DNA of 8,739 bases. Source: Luminiphilus sp. (lineage in GTDB: Bacteria; Pseudomonadota; Gammaproteobacteria; Pseudomonadales; Halieaceae). The DNA is taken from assembly GCA_029251065.1 (NCBI GenBank), contig JAQXEB010000205.1:1-8739 (forward strand), written 5' to 3'. Below are positions 1-7,555 of the stretch, piece after piece. The notes under the pieces were generated by a model that worked only from the letters and a program-made list of their open reading frames with translations, was not told the origin of the DNA and did not search any database. Position 1 is the stretch's first letter, and every line of letters begins with the position of its first letter. Position numbers and translations under genes: made by a program.

Positions 1-449
1 CTGTCCCTACCCTTAACTTTGGGTGTGTCCATGGCGGCGATAGCCCCAACCGAATTTGTGGGGAACTCGATTTTAGTTTCGATGTACGAATGTTACCCGG
101 TCTTGAGTATCAAGACGTAGAGCGGGATCTGAATTCACGTTTGGTTGAGATTGCGGCACTTCACGGTATTGATATTGAAATGCGCCGTTTGGTTGAACCC
201 GTCCCCGCTTTTGAGCAAGCCAAGGACAGCGAGCTCGTGATTGCCTGCGAAAAGGCCTCGGGTCAGGTGTCTGACGCTGTCAATTTCGCCACAGAGGCGC
301 CATTTTTGCAGTCACTGGGTCTCGAAACTATTGTCATGGGGCCAGGATCTATTGACGTTGCGCACCAACCTAATGAGTACCTGCCGCTTGACCAGATTCA
401 GCCTGCTGTCGAGACTTTACGCGCGTTAATCAGGCGATACTGCCTTTAG
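1..449 (+). CDS. argE: Acetylornithine deacetylase, C-terminal part (5' end outside window)
   Basis: ArgE is a cytoplasmic, metal-dependent M20-family peptidase that hydrolyses N2-acetyl-L-ornithine to ornithine and acetate in linear arginine biosynthesis. The reading frame is open from the left edge (first full codon at base 3) to TAG at 447-449, giving 148 residues. The ATG at base 90 is internal, because the upstream codons already read as ArgE (PTLNFG, then VHGGDSPNRICG, then FDVRMLPG). Further signatures are TEAPF and the C-terminal GPGSIDVAHQPNEYL, whose His is expected to be a metal ligand. These blocks match what I recall of E. coli ArgE (383 residues), so about 60 percent of the gene lies outside the window. 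The next gene on the strand is qor, 66 bases on; argA, often next to argE in gammaproteobacteria, is not seen here. DapE is a related alternative, but the C-terminal block fits ArgE better. Confidence 0.93.
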   Translation, partial: VPTLNFGCVHGGDSPNRICGELDFSFDVRMLPGLEYQDVERDLNSRLVEIAALHGIDIEMRRLVEPVPAFEQAKDSELVIACEKASGQVSDAVNFATEAPFLQSLGLETIVMGPGSIDVAHQPNEYLPLDQIQPAVETLRALIRRYCL

Positions 450-477
450 TGCTACGGTGCTCTCGTGCCGATATAGC

Positions 478-499
478 AATGAGACAGTAATGAGACAGC
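478..499 (+). repeat. Short tandem duplication of an 11-base unit upstream of qor
   Basis: Two adjacent copies of AATGAGACAG, followed by T in the first (478-488) and C in the second (489-499), lie just before the qor ribosome-binding site. The next bases (ATTGAGGAG) resemble a third, degenerate copy that supplies the Shine-Dalgarno sequence. It may be a simple replication-slippage duplication. No regulatory role is implied. Confidence 0.5.
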
Positions 500-515
500 A
501 TTGAGGAGTGATCAA

Positions 516-1490
516 ATGAGCACAATGAGGGCGGTGAGAGTTGATTCGTGCGGTGGAGCAGAGCAGATGTTCATTCGGGAGGTGCCAAGACCTGAGCCTG
601 GTCCGGGCGAGGTGCGCGTTTGCCTGAGCGCTTGCGGTATCAACTTAATAGACACCTACCACCGCTCTGGGCTTTATCCTCTGGCACTTCCTACCGGTTT
701 GGGGTGTGAAGGCGCGGGTCGTGTAGACGCCATTGGTGACGGCGTTGACGACCTGACAGTGGGGGAGCGGGTAGGCTTTGCGATGGCCATGGGCGCGTAC
801 GCTGAGGCGATTGTTCTCCCGCGCGGCGCTCTGGTGAAAATTCCTGACGCTGTGAGCGACGAAGAGGCCGCCGCAGTGTTACTAAAAGCGATGACTGTGG
901 ACTACCTTTTCAACGACACATTTGTGCTCCACGGGGGTGAGACCGTGCTCTTTCATGCGGCAGCAGGGGGCGTTGGTTTAATTGCCTGCCAATGGGCCAA
1001 AGCGAAAGGCGTTCGCCTGATCGGCACCGCAAGTACCGAGGAGAAGTGCAACCTCGCCTTAAGTCACGGAGCCGCAGAATGTTTCGTGAGCACTGAAGAT
1101 GATCTCGAGACGCGGCTTCGCGGCGCTGCACCGAGTGGCTATCCAGTGGTTTACGACAGTGTGGGGAGATCGACCTATCGATTGAGTCTTGGACTCTTGG
1201 CACCGCTGGGCACATTCGTCAGTTTTGGTAATGCGTCGGGCCCCATTGATGGCGTCGTGCCAGGCGAGTTGGCGCTTGGTGGATCGCTCTACTTCACGCG
1301 TCCAACATTGGCTACGCACATGGCTAGACCGGGTTGGATGCAAGCTTCAGCAGATCGTATTTTTGATCTTATTCAATCCGGTGCACTGACAGTGGATATT
1401 AATCAACGCTATTCGCTTGATGACGTGGTGTCGGCACACAAAGATCTTGAGGGTCGTCGCACGACAGGCAGTTCGGTACTAATCCCGTAA
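516..1490 (+). CDS. qor: NADPH:quinone oxidoreductase, zinc-independent MDR family
   Basis: Soluble NADPH-dependent reductase of quinones or related electrophiles, in the quinone oxidoreductase branch of the medium-chain dehydrogenase/reductase superfamily. I chose ATG 516 because AGGAG (504-508) lies 7 bases before it. The in-frame TTG at 501 would include this ribosome-binding site in the coding sequence. The product is 324 residues; E. coli Qor is 327. A GroES-like N-terminal domain (about 1-125) carries GINLIDTYHRSGLYP (41-55). A Rossmann domain follows, with the nucleotide loop HAAAGGVGLIACQWAK (147-162) and later VVYDSVGR (211-218) and VSFGNASG (235-242). The C-terminus GSSVLIP is typical of the family. 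No structural-zinc cysteine cluster is visible, as expected for this branch. The gene follows argE by 66 bases and may be read from its own promoter. The family assignment is firm; the physiological substrate is not known from sequence. Confidence 0.93.
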   Translation: MSTMRAVRVDSCGGAEQMFIREVPRPEPGPGEVRVCLSACGINLIDTYHRSGLYPLALPTGLGCEGAGRVDAIGDGVDDLTVGERVGFAMAMGAYAEAIVLPRGALVKIPDAVSDEEAAAVLLKAMTVDYLFNDTFVLHGGETVLFHAAAGGVGLIACQWAKAKGVRLIGTASTEEKCNLALSHGAAECFVSTEDDLETRLRGAAPSGYPVVYDSVGRSTYRLSLGLLAPLGTFVSFGNASGPIDGVVPGELALGGSLYFTRPTLATHMARPGWMQASADRIFDLIQSGALTVDINQRYSLDDVVSAHKDLEGRRTTGSSVLIP

Positions 1491-1566
1491 CCGTTTTGAC
1501 GGGCCATGTTGAGCGCACTGCACAGACGCGATAAAAAAGAGCAATAACAACGGATAAGGGAATGCT

Positions 1567-2577
1567 ATGCGAGCCAGTTATAAAGCAATGACGCCATTTA
1601 TGACCGCGGCTGAAGCCGATCAGATGCTTCGTATTGCCGAAGCTCGTGGGGTGTTTCGTACTTACGCAGAAGAGGCCCTAAATGAGGGCATAGGCGAGTC
1701 ACTCCCTCAACGGTTTGACGCGGCGTTTAACTATATTCAGCACGGTATTGACGGTCACGGGAATACCGACGAGGTGAGTACAGCTGCGCAGCGGACCAAC
1801 TATTTCCGAGAGACTTACGCCTACGGAAACGAGATTCAGGCGCCGGGTGTCGAGCCCTTTTTTACACATCCCGACCTGTTGAACGTGGCAAGAGAGGTCA
1901 CCGGTCGTCCTTTGGTCGTCCCTGCTATCGTCTACGCGAACATACTGACGCCGGGACAAGAACTGGCCATCCACACTGACGTCCCTGAGTTTAGAGGGGC
2001 AGACCGGAAACGTATGCCCCAGTGGCTGTTAGTCACGATGCTCCACTCAGGATTATTTAACGATTACCGGATCCCCATTGCAACTTGCGTGTCCTGGTTC
2101 GGGGCTAATCCAGGCGGTGCCTTTGCCTACTTCCCTGAAGGCCCTCAAGGCCCTCGAGAGTCCATGCCGGCGGTGCACAATACGGCCATCCTCATCGACA
2201 CCGATACGGTATTTCATGGTGTCGAACGTGTGACCCCCAAAGCGATATTTCCAGAGATTGATAAAGGCGCAACGCTGACCTTTAAAGGAGGAGATCAGTG
2301 GTCTCTTGCTAATTTGAATGGGCTTGAAGTCGCGCGCTACAGCTGGTCAGATCTGCGTTATTCCATTTCATGGAAGGCCTACTGCTTTAAGGATGAAGCG
2401 GAAAAAGCGATGTGGAGTGATAAATCTGACGATCTAACACTCGACCGCATTTTGGACGTGCTTGAGGCTGCCTTGCGGTCACGGGGCGTTCTGACAATGC
2501 AGCGGCCCGACCCCACGAGCTTTGCACAAATGCTGGTCAACGAATTTATTCGTTTTCCAATGGCCAAAGCAGGCTAG
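1567..2577 (+). CDS. Uncharacterised protein, putative 2-oxoglutarate/Fe(II)-dependent oxygenase-like
   Basis: 336 residues, preceded by TAAGGGA (1555-1561) 5 bases before ATG. There is no signal peptide or membrane segment, so it should be cytoplasmic. The sequence shows IHTDVPEF with H136 and D138, and VFHGVERV with H217. Between them lie strand-like segments, including PGGAFAYFPEG (182-192) and NTAILIDTDTVFHG (205-218). An HxD pair and a distal His about 80 residues later, just after hydrophobic beta-like sequence, is the metal-binding pattern of the double-stranded beta-helix 2OG/Fe(II) oxygenases. The 2OG-binding basic residue is not certain: R221 and K225 are near H217, and R264 (in DLRYSISWKAY) is further away. 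The C-terminal 60 residues look helical. I do not recognise a named family or substrate. The gene follows qor by 76 bases with no clear terminator between, so co-transcription is possible. It could also be a non-enzymatic cupin-like protein. Confidence 0.85.
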   Translation: MRASYKAMTPFMTAAEADQMLRIAEARGVFRTYAEEALNEGIGESLPQRFDAAFNYIQHGIDGHGNTDEVSTAAQRTNYFRETYAYGNEIQAPGVEPFFTHPDLLNVAREVTGRPLVVPAIVYANILTPGQELAIHTDVPEFRGADRKRMPQWLLVTMLHSGLFNDYRIPIATCVSWFGANPGGAFAYFPEGPQGPRESMPAVHNTAILIDTDTVFHGVERVTPKAIFPEIDKGATLTFKGGDQWSLANLNGLEVARYSWSDLRYSISWKAYCFKDEAEKAMWSDKSDDLTLDRILDVLEAALRSRGVLTMQRPDPTSFAQMLVNEFIRFPMAKAG

Positions 2578-2585
2578 GGCCCTGG

Positions 2586-3707
2586 TTAATTGGCTGAGCG
2601 GTCCACGCCGCGGTAAATCATGCGTTGAACCACTGTGGGAAGCAAAATGTTATCCACTAACCAGCGAGAGAGTCTCACGCGCTTACCCGTGTGTTGATGC
2701 AGTGTCAGTCCGTCCGCTTGAGGACCCACGATCGACCCCCATCGATTCGGCGGTGGTTTGTAAAACTGATTAACGGGTTTCCCTGCGGCTTTTCGCTTGA
2801 TGTTGTTGACTAAAATCCCGTATGCCCAATTTCGTGCCGAAGATCGGTCGGGGTCTGTTGACGCCACATCGCCAATGGCGAATATCGTGTTGCTGCCTTC
2901 GACTTCCAGCGTGGACTGCGTTTTCACAAAGCCCTCAGCATCGAGAAGTTTGGTGGGCAAAAACTGTGTATGAGGTTTCCGTTTGCCCACTGTCCACAAG
3001 ATCGTTTCGGCCTTGGCAGATGCACCTGACTCGAAGTTGATCAAGCCAGAGGAAGGCGTTACCGATGGCACGATCGCGCGATTATTGCTTTGTAGCGTCA
3101 CCCCCGCGTCTTTAAGAATTTTGTCATAGTAGTTTTGAGCTATTGGGTGGTATCCCGCCAGTGGTCGATCCCCCGAGAAGTAGAGGGTTACTTGTTTTGA
3201 CGGATCGGCACGGCGAATGTTGAGCGCACAGCTGACACCACAGGGGCCCCCACCCACGACAGCGATCGTGCTCGCCGTCTCAATGCGCGCGGCGTCTGCT
3301 TGAAGGGCATCATCAATTTCTTTCTGTGAACGAATTGAGTCGTCCCGCCAAAAGCCATTGGATGTGCCTGACGCAATGACTAAATAATCGTAGTCAATCA
3401 CCCTCTCGAGGCCGTCAGGAAGTCGAACGCGAACAGACTGTTGCTCTGGATTTACCCATTCTGCTTTGGCCTGAATAATTTGGACTGCGCTCAGGCCAAG
3501 GAAGTGTTTGAGTGGGGTGTTGTAATGCGCCTGCCACCAGGGAAGATCTGTCAGTCGCTTGCCGAGTTCCTGACCACTAACTAGATTAGGTTTCGTGGTA
3601 ACTCCAATGACCTTGAACTGTTTTACGAGCCGCGATGCGACGAGAACACCGGTATCCCCCAGTCCAATGATGACCACTGTTTGAGCGTTTCTTCTTTGTC
3701 CTAACAT
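2586..3707 (-). CDS. FAD-dependent NAD(P)H oxidoreductase, NDH-2/AIF/FSP1-like
   Basis: 373-residue flavoprotein of the pyridine nucleotide-disulfide oxidoreductase superfamily, with two dinucleotide-binding folds. The FAD-binding loop is VVIIGLGDTG (G15, G17, G20). IASGT (111-115) is the usual ATG-like motif closing the first fold. The NAD(P)H loop is VVGGGPCG (150-157), and the second FAD-contacting motif is IFAIGDVAS (275-283). No CxxxxC redox disulfide is visible, which argues against glutathione or thioredoxin reductases and favours the single-subunit NADH:quinone reductase, AIF and FSP1 group. The C-terminal region (about 320-365) is basic and hydrophobic (SRWLVDNILLPTVVQRMIY) and could dock on the membrane, as in NDH-2-like enzymes; this is inference. 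It is shorter than a typical NDH-2 (about 430) and close to FSP1 in length. It converges on the putative oxygenase gene and is divergent from the GNAT gene. The electron acceptor is unknown. Confidence 0.85.
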   Translation of the reverse strand: MLGQRRNAQTVVIIGLGDTGVLVASRLVKQFKVIGVTTKPNLVSGQELGKRLTDLPWWQAHYNTPLKHFLGLSAVQIIQAKAEWVNPEQQSVRVRLPDGLERVIDYDYLVIASGTSNGFWRDDSIRSQKEIDDALQADAARIETASTIAVVGGGPCGVSCALNIRRADPSKQVTLYFSGDRPLAGYHPIAQNYYDKILKDAGVTLQSNNRAIVPSVTPSSGLINFESGASAKAETILWTVGKRKPHTQFLPTKLLDAEGFVKTQSTLEVEGSNTIFAIGDVASTDPDRSSARNWAYGILVNNIKRKAAGKPVNQFYKPPPNRWGSIVGPQADGLTLHQHTGKRVRLSRWLVDNILLPTVVQRMIYRGVDRSAN

Positions 3708-3818
3708 TCAGTGACCTAAGGCTACGTAATCAACATGACATCGCGATTTTGGATTTAATGACCACTCTGGGTGTACGCTCAAGCGTTGGAATTGTCTCTT
3801 CGGATTTAGGGGATCACT
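3708..3818. promoter_or_regulatory. Divergent control region between flavoprotein and GNAT genes
   Basis: These 111 bases separate two start codons facing away from each other, so they must hold promoters for both directions. On the minus strand TTGAGC followed 18 bases later by TTAAAT is a possible sigma-70 pair. Neither hexamer is strong, and I found no convincing pair on the plus strand. The GNAT ribosome-binding site TAGGGGA (3807-3813) lies at its right end. Confidence 0.4.
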
Positions 3819-4268
3819 ATGACTGTACGCGAGGCGTGGTTGAGCGATGTGGATGACATTGCCCCTCTGTTTAATGCTTACCGAATGTTTTACGAGCAGC
3901 CGAGCGATTTGAACGGAGCAAAGGTGTGGATTAGGGACAATATGACCCTTAAGCGCGCCACCCTTTTTGTGTGTCAGGAAAGTGACGATCTGTTGGGGTT
4001 CACTCAGCTGTATCCGGCGTTTTGCTCTGTCGAGATGAAGCCGTTTTATGTCCTTTACGACGTGTACGTTGACCCAACAGCTCGACAGAGAGGCGTTGCA
4101 TCAAGGCTGCTAAGACACGCCCATGAGTGGGCAAAGACACAAGGTGCCTCGCGAGTGGATCTCGAAACTGCACATACCAATATCACAGCGCAGTCTGTTT
4201 ACGAGGCGCTGGGTTACGCGCTTGATAGTGAGTTTCGAAAGTACAGTTTTGATACGAGCTCGTTATGA
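3819..4268 (+). CDS. GNAT-family N-acetyltransferase
   Basis: 149-residue single-domain acyltransferase, the usual size for GNAT proteins. TAGGGGA (3807-3813) lies 5 bases before the ATG. The central strand YVLYDVYVDPTARQRGVASRLL (77-98) contains the acetyl-CoA pyrophosphate-binding motif A (R89-Q90-R91-G92-V93-A94), directly after the beta-4 strand. The C-terminal VDLETAHTN (113-121), AQSVYEALGYALD (124-136) and the final FRKYSF strand (139-144) are motif B and the closing strand, as in RimI-like enzymes acting on small molecules or protein N-termini. The substrate cannot be read from sequence. The gene is divergent from the flavoprotein, and a 283-base gene-poor stretch follows, so it is probably monocistronic. 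There is no sign of truncation. Confidence 0.9.
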   Translation: MTVREAWLSDVDDIAPLFNAYRMFYEQPSDLNGAKVWIRDNMTLKRATLFVCQESDDLLGFTQLYPAFCSVEMKPFYVLYDVYVDPTARQRGVASRLLRHAHEWAKTQGASRVDLETAHTNITAQSVYEALGYALDSEFRKYSFDTSSL

Positions 4269-4551
4269 AACCTGCGCCTGTCGACGGAACGTAATCGAGA
4301 TTTTCCGAAGAGAGGGTAGAGCCGTTGGGCTTTATGTTTGAGAAAATAAGGAAAAACGACACTCAATCGAGGAAAGGACGTTATTGAGCGACTGATGGCC
4401 GTTTCCAAAACGATAACAGATGGTGTGGTGTAGATGTTAAAACGCTGCTTTCGGACATGTGTGAGATGGTTTCTGAGGCGCGCTCGGGCTTAGTGCCGTG
4501 AAACCGCGGTCATCGCATTTTTTTCTGTCTCGCGGTCGCAACGCCCTCAGC
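4269..4551. other. Intergenic stretch without a convincing gene
   Basis: These 283 bases lie between the tails of the convergent GNAT (+) and MFS (-) genes. A weak hairpin (AGAGCC, loop GTTG, GGCTTT, including one G-T pair) just after the GNAT gene could contribute to its termination but lacks a long T run. ACCGCG (4503-4508) and CGCGGT (4531-4536) form a wide inverted repeat around a T7 stretch near the MFS end. Tiny ORFs of 12-19 codons occur, but none has a good ribosome-binding site. I see no RNA gene or mobile-element trace. Confidence 0.5.
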
Positions 4552-5916
4552 TCACAGTTTAGCGAAGGTCTTTTCTTCTCCTTCAAGCCCCAATTTATCA
4601 TCGAGCTCGGAGACTTGGAGCGCTATTCGATCGCGAAGACTTCCGCTCATTCGGCGCCTCAGAATAATCGCCATAGCAGCCCCGACGGCGCCGACAACGG
4701 CAAGCGTCGCGAAGAGGTAGCGGTATCCTTCCGCCCCCGGATAGGAGTCTAAAATAAACCCCCAGAGCAGGTAGGCAAAAGAAGAGGGCGCGTACACCAC
4801 AAAGGCGGCCACTGAGATCACTGAGCCGGAAAACCTCGGGGGTAGTCCCATCTCACCGTAAGGGGCGAAGTAGAGTGCGCGCATAAAGAAAACAGTAAAC
4901 ACAAGCGGCATCAAGAGCGCCATGGCGACCCAGGCAAATGATTGTGTGATGGGAAGGAGTGCCAGCAGAGTCCCAAGAACAGCGACGACCATGAGGCCGA
5001 CCTGCATACCGCCCGATGAGCCTCCGAACAATCTATCAGTTGCAAACCCCGCAACAAATGCTGAGCTGATGCGGCCAAGCGAGGTCGAGATAACCCCGAA
5101 GATCGACGCGGCGATGACCGGCAACGTATAGCTCTCATTGAGGTAGGTAATGTAAAACGGGAGGCTGGTGTAGGCGAAATAAATGAAGAAGCCGATGATG
5201 CCGGCGAGCCATATCTCGGGCAGTGCGAGTGTGAATCTCATGCCCTCAACCACCTCTTTCATCATGGTACCCGAGGATTCACTCGATTTAAGCAAGGATT
5301 CTTTGGGCAGCCTAAACCAACAGGTGATACCCAGTAAAACCATGACACTGCCATTAATCATGAAGGCGACTTCGAGGCCCAAAACGCTATAGCCCAGCCA
5401 CGCATACAACCCTAAGGTAATGGCGTTCTGAAGAAACTCTATCAGCCCACGACCGCCCTCTAAAATCCCAAAGACCTTTGATTGGTTGCCGTCTGATGTT
5501 GATTTTCGCACAGACGACAAGATAGCTGGCCAAAACGCGCCTTCACAGCAGATTGCCAGCACCAGCAGCAGTGACAGCAGAACGTTAAAATCGGACGTTT
5601 TGCCCAGAAAGAACGTCGTAATGCCTCCGATAATCATCGTCACCGAAATAATCTGTTGGGGGGCATATCGATCCTGTACCCAAGACAGGAGGACGTACAT
5701 GACGTTGCTTGCAAATCCGTAGATCGATAAAAGCAGTCCGAATTGCGTTTTGGACACGTCCCATAATTCGAGTATCTGAGGCAGGAGCACGCCTTTCATG
5801 GCCAGTAGGGCAAACGTGAACTGGGAACAAAGCGTAATCAGTACGAAATTAAGAAGAAGACGGCGTGACGCAAATATGGGTTGGTTTTCAGTTTCGACAG
5901 TGCTGTTCATCGTCAT
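4552..5916 (-). CDS. Major facilitator superfamily transporter, substrate unknown
   Basis: 454-residue polytopic inner-membrane protein with about 12 hydrophobic segments and the two-halves layout of the MFS. I chose the ATG at 5916, with GAGA about 5 bases upstream. A GTG directly before it (5919) and an ATG two codons later (5910) are alternatives. The loop after the second segment carries a degenerate motif A, SWVQDRYAPQQII. After the fourth segment EGGRGLIEF resembles a conserved stretch of the UhpC/YihN-like group of organophosphate and sugar-acid carriers, recalled rather than checked. A charged central loop (about 206-222, rich in Ser, Lys and Glu) separates the two halves, and the last about 30 residues form a charged cytoplasmic tail. 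The gene is head to head with a second MFS gene, which suggests but does not prove shared regulation. Substrate and direction of transport cannot be assigned. Confidence 0.88.
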   Translation of the reverse strand: MTMNSTVETENQPIFASRRLLLNFVLITLCSQFTFALLAMKGVLLPQILELWDVSKTQFGLLLSIYGFASNVMYVLLSWVQDRYAPQQIISVTMIIGGITTFFLGKTSDFNVLLSLLLVLAICCEGAFWPAILSSVRKSTSDGNQSKVFGILEGGRGLIEFLQNAITLGLYAWLGYSVLGLEVAFMINGSVMVLLGITCWFRLPKESLLKSSESSGTMMKEVVEGMRFTLALPEIWLAGIIGFFIYFAYTSLPFYITYLNESYTLPVIAASIFGVISTSLGRISSAFVAGFATDRLFGGSSGGMQVGLMVVAVLGTLLALLPITQSFAWVAMALLMPLVFTVFFMRALYFAPYGEMGLPPRFSGSVISVAAFVVYAPSSFAYLLWGFILDSYPGAEGYRYLFATLAVVGAVGAAMAIILRRRMSGSLRDRIALQVSELDDKLGLEGEEKTFAKL

Positions 5917-6084
5917 CACGTTCTCGGAGGCTTATCGCCAGACTAACACAGCGAATCAGCGGTTCTAATGTGTCTTTTCTCACGGTTGATTCGGACTATT
6001 TCGAGGCCGTACGGTTTCGAGATACCCTTTGGGTCACTGAGTCGCTTCTGCAGCGCATCGAACAATAATAAGGGTCTTACTTCT
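5917..6084. promoter_or_regulatory. Shared divergent region between two MFS genes, with palindrome and direct repeats
   Basis: This 168-base region separates the two oppositely oriented transporter starts. An 8-base palindrome CCGTACGG (6007-6014) is flanked by identical TTTCGAG repeats (5999-6005 and 6015-6021), the sort of arrangement seen in operators. TTGATT (5986-5991) followed 18 bases later by TACGGT is a weak plus-strand sigma-70 candidate that would overlap the palindrome. No regulator gene lies beside it. A long open frame from 5968 is probably untranslated leader: its predicted N-terminus does not look like transporter sequence. Confidence 0.45.
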
Positions 6085-7419
6085 GTGACTGAACCAACCG
6101 CCGACGCAGTTCAACCATCGCCTCATTTGCTCTACTCAAATCGTTATCGCTATTACGTGTTGGCGCTTTTAACGCTGGGTTATGTTTTTAATTTTGTTGA
6201 TCGACAGGTCATGACGATTCTGATTGAGCCCATCAAAACTGAATTCGGTGCAACCGATACGCAGATGGGACTGTTGTCAGGACTGGCCTTTGCACTGTTT
6301 TATGCGACGCTTGGTATCCCCGTGGCGCGCCTTGCAGATCGATGGTCACGTAGAAATGTGCTCGCCATTTCGATGACAACATGGAGTGCGGTGACCGCGC
6401 TTTGCGCAACCGCCACCGGCTTTTGGCATCTGCTCATCCTGCGTATCGGGGTTGGCGTAGGTGAGGCGGGTGGAACCCCACCCTCCCAGTCGTTACTGGC
6501 GGACTATTTTCCTCCCGAGAAGCGTGCATTTGCACAAGGTATTTTGGCAACGGCCCCCAACATAGGAATTCTTGTGGGGCTTTTCGGTGGCGCCTTAATC
6601 GCTGAGGCGTATGGATGGCGGTCCGTTTTCTTGGTATTCGGTATTCCTGGTGTCTTGTTGGCGATTGTCATTCAGTTGACCATTAAAGAGCCACCCAAAG
6701 TCATCGCGTCACATTCGCGAGTCGACCAGGGATTATTTTCCGCAGTAGGACAGATCTTCAGATTGCCGTCCTTCATGCACATTATGCTGGGCGTCGGATT
6801 CACAGGAATAGCCGGTTACGGACTCGGTGTGTGGTCTCCAAGTTTTTTGGTCAGAGTTCACGGTATGAGTCTGGTCGATGCAGGGCTGTACTTAGGGTTA
6901 ATCGGGGTCTTTGGTGGGGGGCTGGGGACCATTTCCAGCGGTCTCTTGGTGGATGCTCTGTCCCGACGCGATGCGCGATGGCAACTCTGGCTGCCGGCCA
7001 TTGGAATCTTCATTGCACTGCCGACGCAGCTTGCCTTCTTGCTGTGGCCCGTCGAGCACCGGTTGGTTTTGGGTGAGGGTATTGATATTCCCTTCGCCCT
7101 GGTTTTTATGGGGTTATCCGCTGTTTTTGCAAGTTTCTGGATCGCGCCAAGTTATGCCGCTGTGCAAAACCTAGTGCCGCAGTATTGGCGAACACAAGCC
7201 TCCGCGCTCATGTTGCTTGCGATTAATTTACTGGGAATGGGCTTAGGTCCTCTGCTGGTGGGTCTCTTAAGCGATGCGTTGACGGGATACGGCACTGAGT
7301 CAGTGCGTTACGCACTGGCCATAGGGGTGAGCTTCAGTGTCGTGGGTGGAATCGCCTACGTCAGGGGAAGTCGCGCTTACGCTCAGGCGATTGGAGCCCT
7401 GCGAGAGGGCAGGCCTTAA
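6085..7419 (+). CDS. Spinster-type major facilitator superfamily transporter
   Basis: Polytopic inner-membrane carrier of 444 residues from GTG 6085, with about 12 membrane segments. I prefer GTG 6085, although AAGG (6070-6073) is 11 bases away, because the family-like sequence begins shortly after it (LLYSNRYRYYVLALL). An ATG at 5968 would add 39 residues of unrelated character. The first segment ends NFVDRQVM (D39, R40). Motif A is GIPVARLADRWSRRNVL (77-93). The fourth segment and loop RIGVGVGEAGGTPPSQS (120-136) and LLADYFPPEKRA (137-148) closely match the pattern of Spinster-like proteins, whose members carry sphingolipids or lysolipids in eukaryotes and diverse, mostly untested, substrates in bacteria. 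Bacterial homologues often sit beside catabolic genes, but here the partner is only another MFS. No clear T-rich terminator follows; a GC-rich inverted repeat lies at 7481-7501. Confidence 0.88.
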   Translation: MTEPTADAVQPSPHLLYSNRYRYYVLALLTLGYVFNFVDRQVMTILIEPIKTEFGATDTQMGLLSGLAFALFYATLGIPVARLADRWSRRNVLAISMTTWSAVTALCATATGFWHLLILRIGVGVGEAGGTPPSQSLLADYFPPEKRAFAQGILATAPNIGILVGLFGGALIAEAYGWRSVFLVFGIPGVLLAIVIQLTIKEPPKVIASHSRVDQGLFSAVGQIFRLPSFMHIMLGVGFTGIAGYGLGVWSPSFLVRVHGMSLVDAGLYLGLIGVFGGGLGTISSGLLVDALSRRDARWQLWLPAIGIFIALPTQLAFLLWPVEHRLVLGEGIDIPFALVFMGLSAVFASFWIAPSYAAVQNLVPQYWRTQASALMLLAINLLGMGLGPLLVGLLSDALTGYGTESVRYALAIGVSFSVVGGIAYVRGSRAYAQAIGALREGRP

Positions 7420-7480
7420 AGGCTGGGTGGAGTGGGAATTGATCCGCAAACAAGCTCAATGTTGAGGAAGACAGGTCCGT

Positions 7481-7501
7481 GCGGCCAGCGGCCACCGCCG
7501 C
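7481..7501 (+). repeat. GC-rich inverted repeat downstream of the Spinster-type gene
   Basis: GCGGC (7481-7485) and GCCGC (7497-7501) can pair around an 11-base loop that itself holds the palindromic GGCC-AGC-GGCC. There is no T run after it, so it is at most a weak transcript-end structure. It lies 61 bases past the transporter stop codon. Confidence 0.3.
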
Positions 7502-7529
7502 TTGGTCAAATAAACTAAGAGCCGAGTCC

Positions 7530-7539
7530 GTCAGCTGAC
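7530..7539. promoter_or_regulatory. 10-base palindrome just upstream of a small ORF's ribosome-binding site
   Basis: GTCAGCTGAC is a perfect palindrome ending 5 bases before the GGGAG (7545-7549) of the 47-residue gene. It could be an operator half-site pair or chance; no protein is known to bind it. Confidence 0.25.
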
Positions 7540-7555
7540 TTTCTGGGAGTTGAAA

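Noticed and set aside
501..515. TTG 501 start for qor
   Set aside because: The AGGAG ribosome-binding site would lie inside the coding sequence; ATG 516 is correctly spaced from it.
1484..1503. CCCGT/ACGGG hairpin at the end of qor as a terminator
   Set aside because: The stem is only 5 bp, includes the stop-codon region, and no T run follows.
2522..2773. 83-codon plus-strand open frame across the convergent junction
   Set aside because: It is a shadow of two well-supported genes, with no ribosome-binding site.
4434..4493. 19-codon cationic ORF (MLKRCFRTCVRWFLRRARA)
   Set aside because: There is no adequate ribosome-binding site and it is too short to judge; arginine-rich peptides arise easily by chance in GC-rich DNA.
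5968..6084. N-terminal extension of the Spinster-type MFS from ATG 5968
   Set aside because: The extra 39 residues do not look like transporter sequence and cover the divergent control region; GTG 6085 gives the normal family length.
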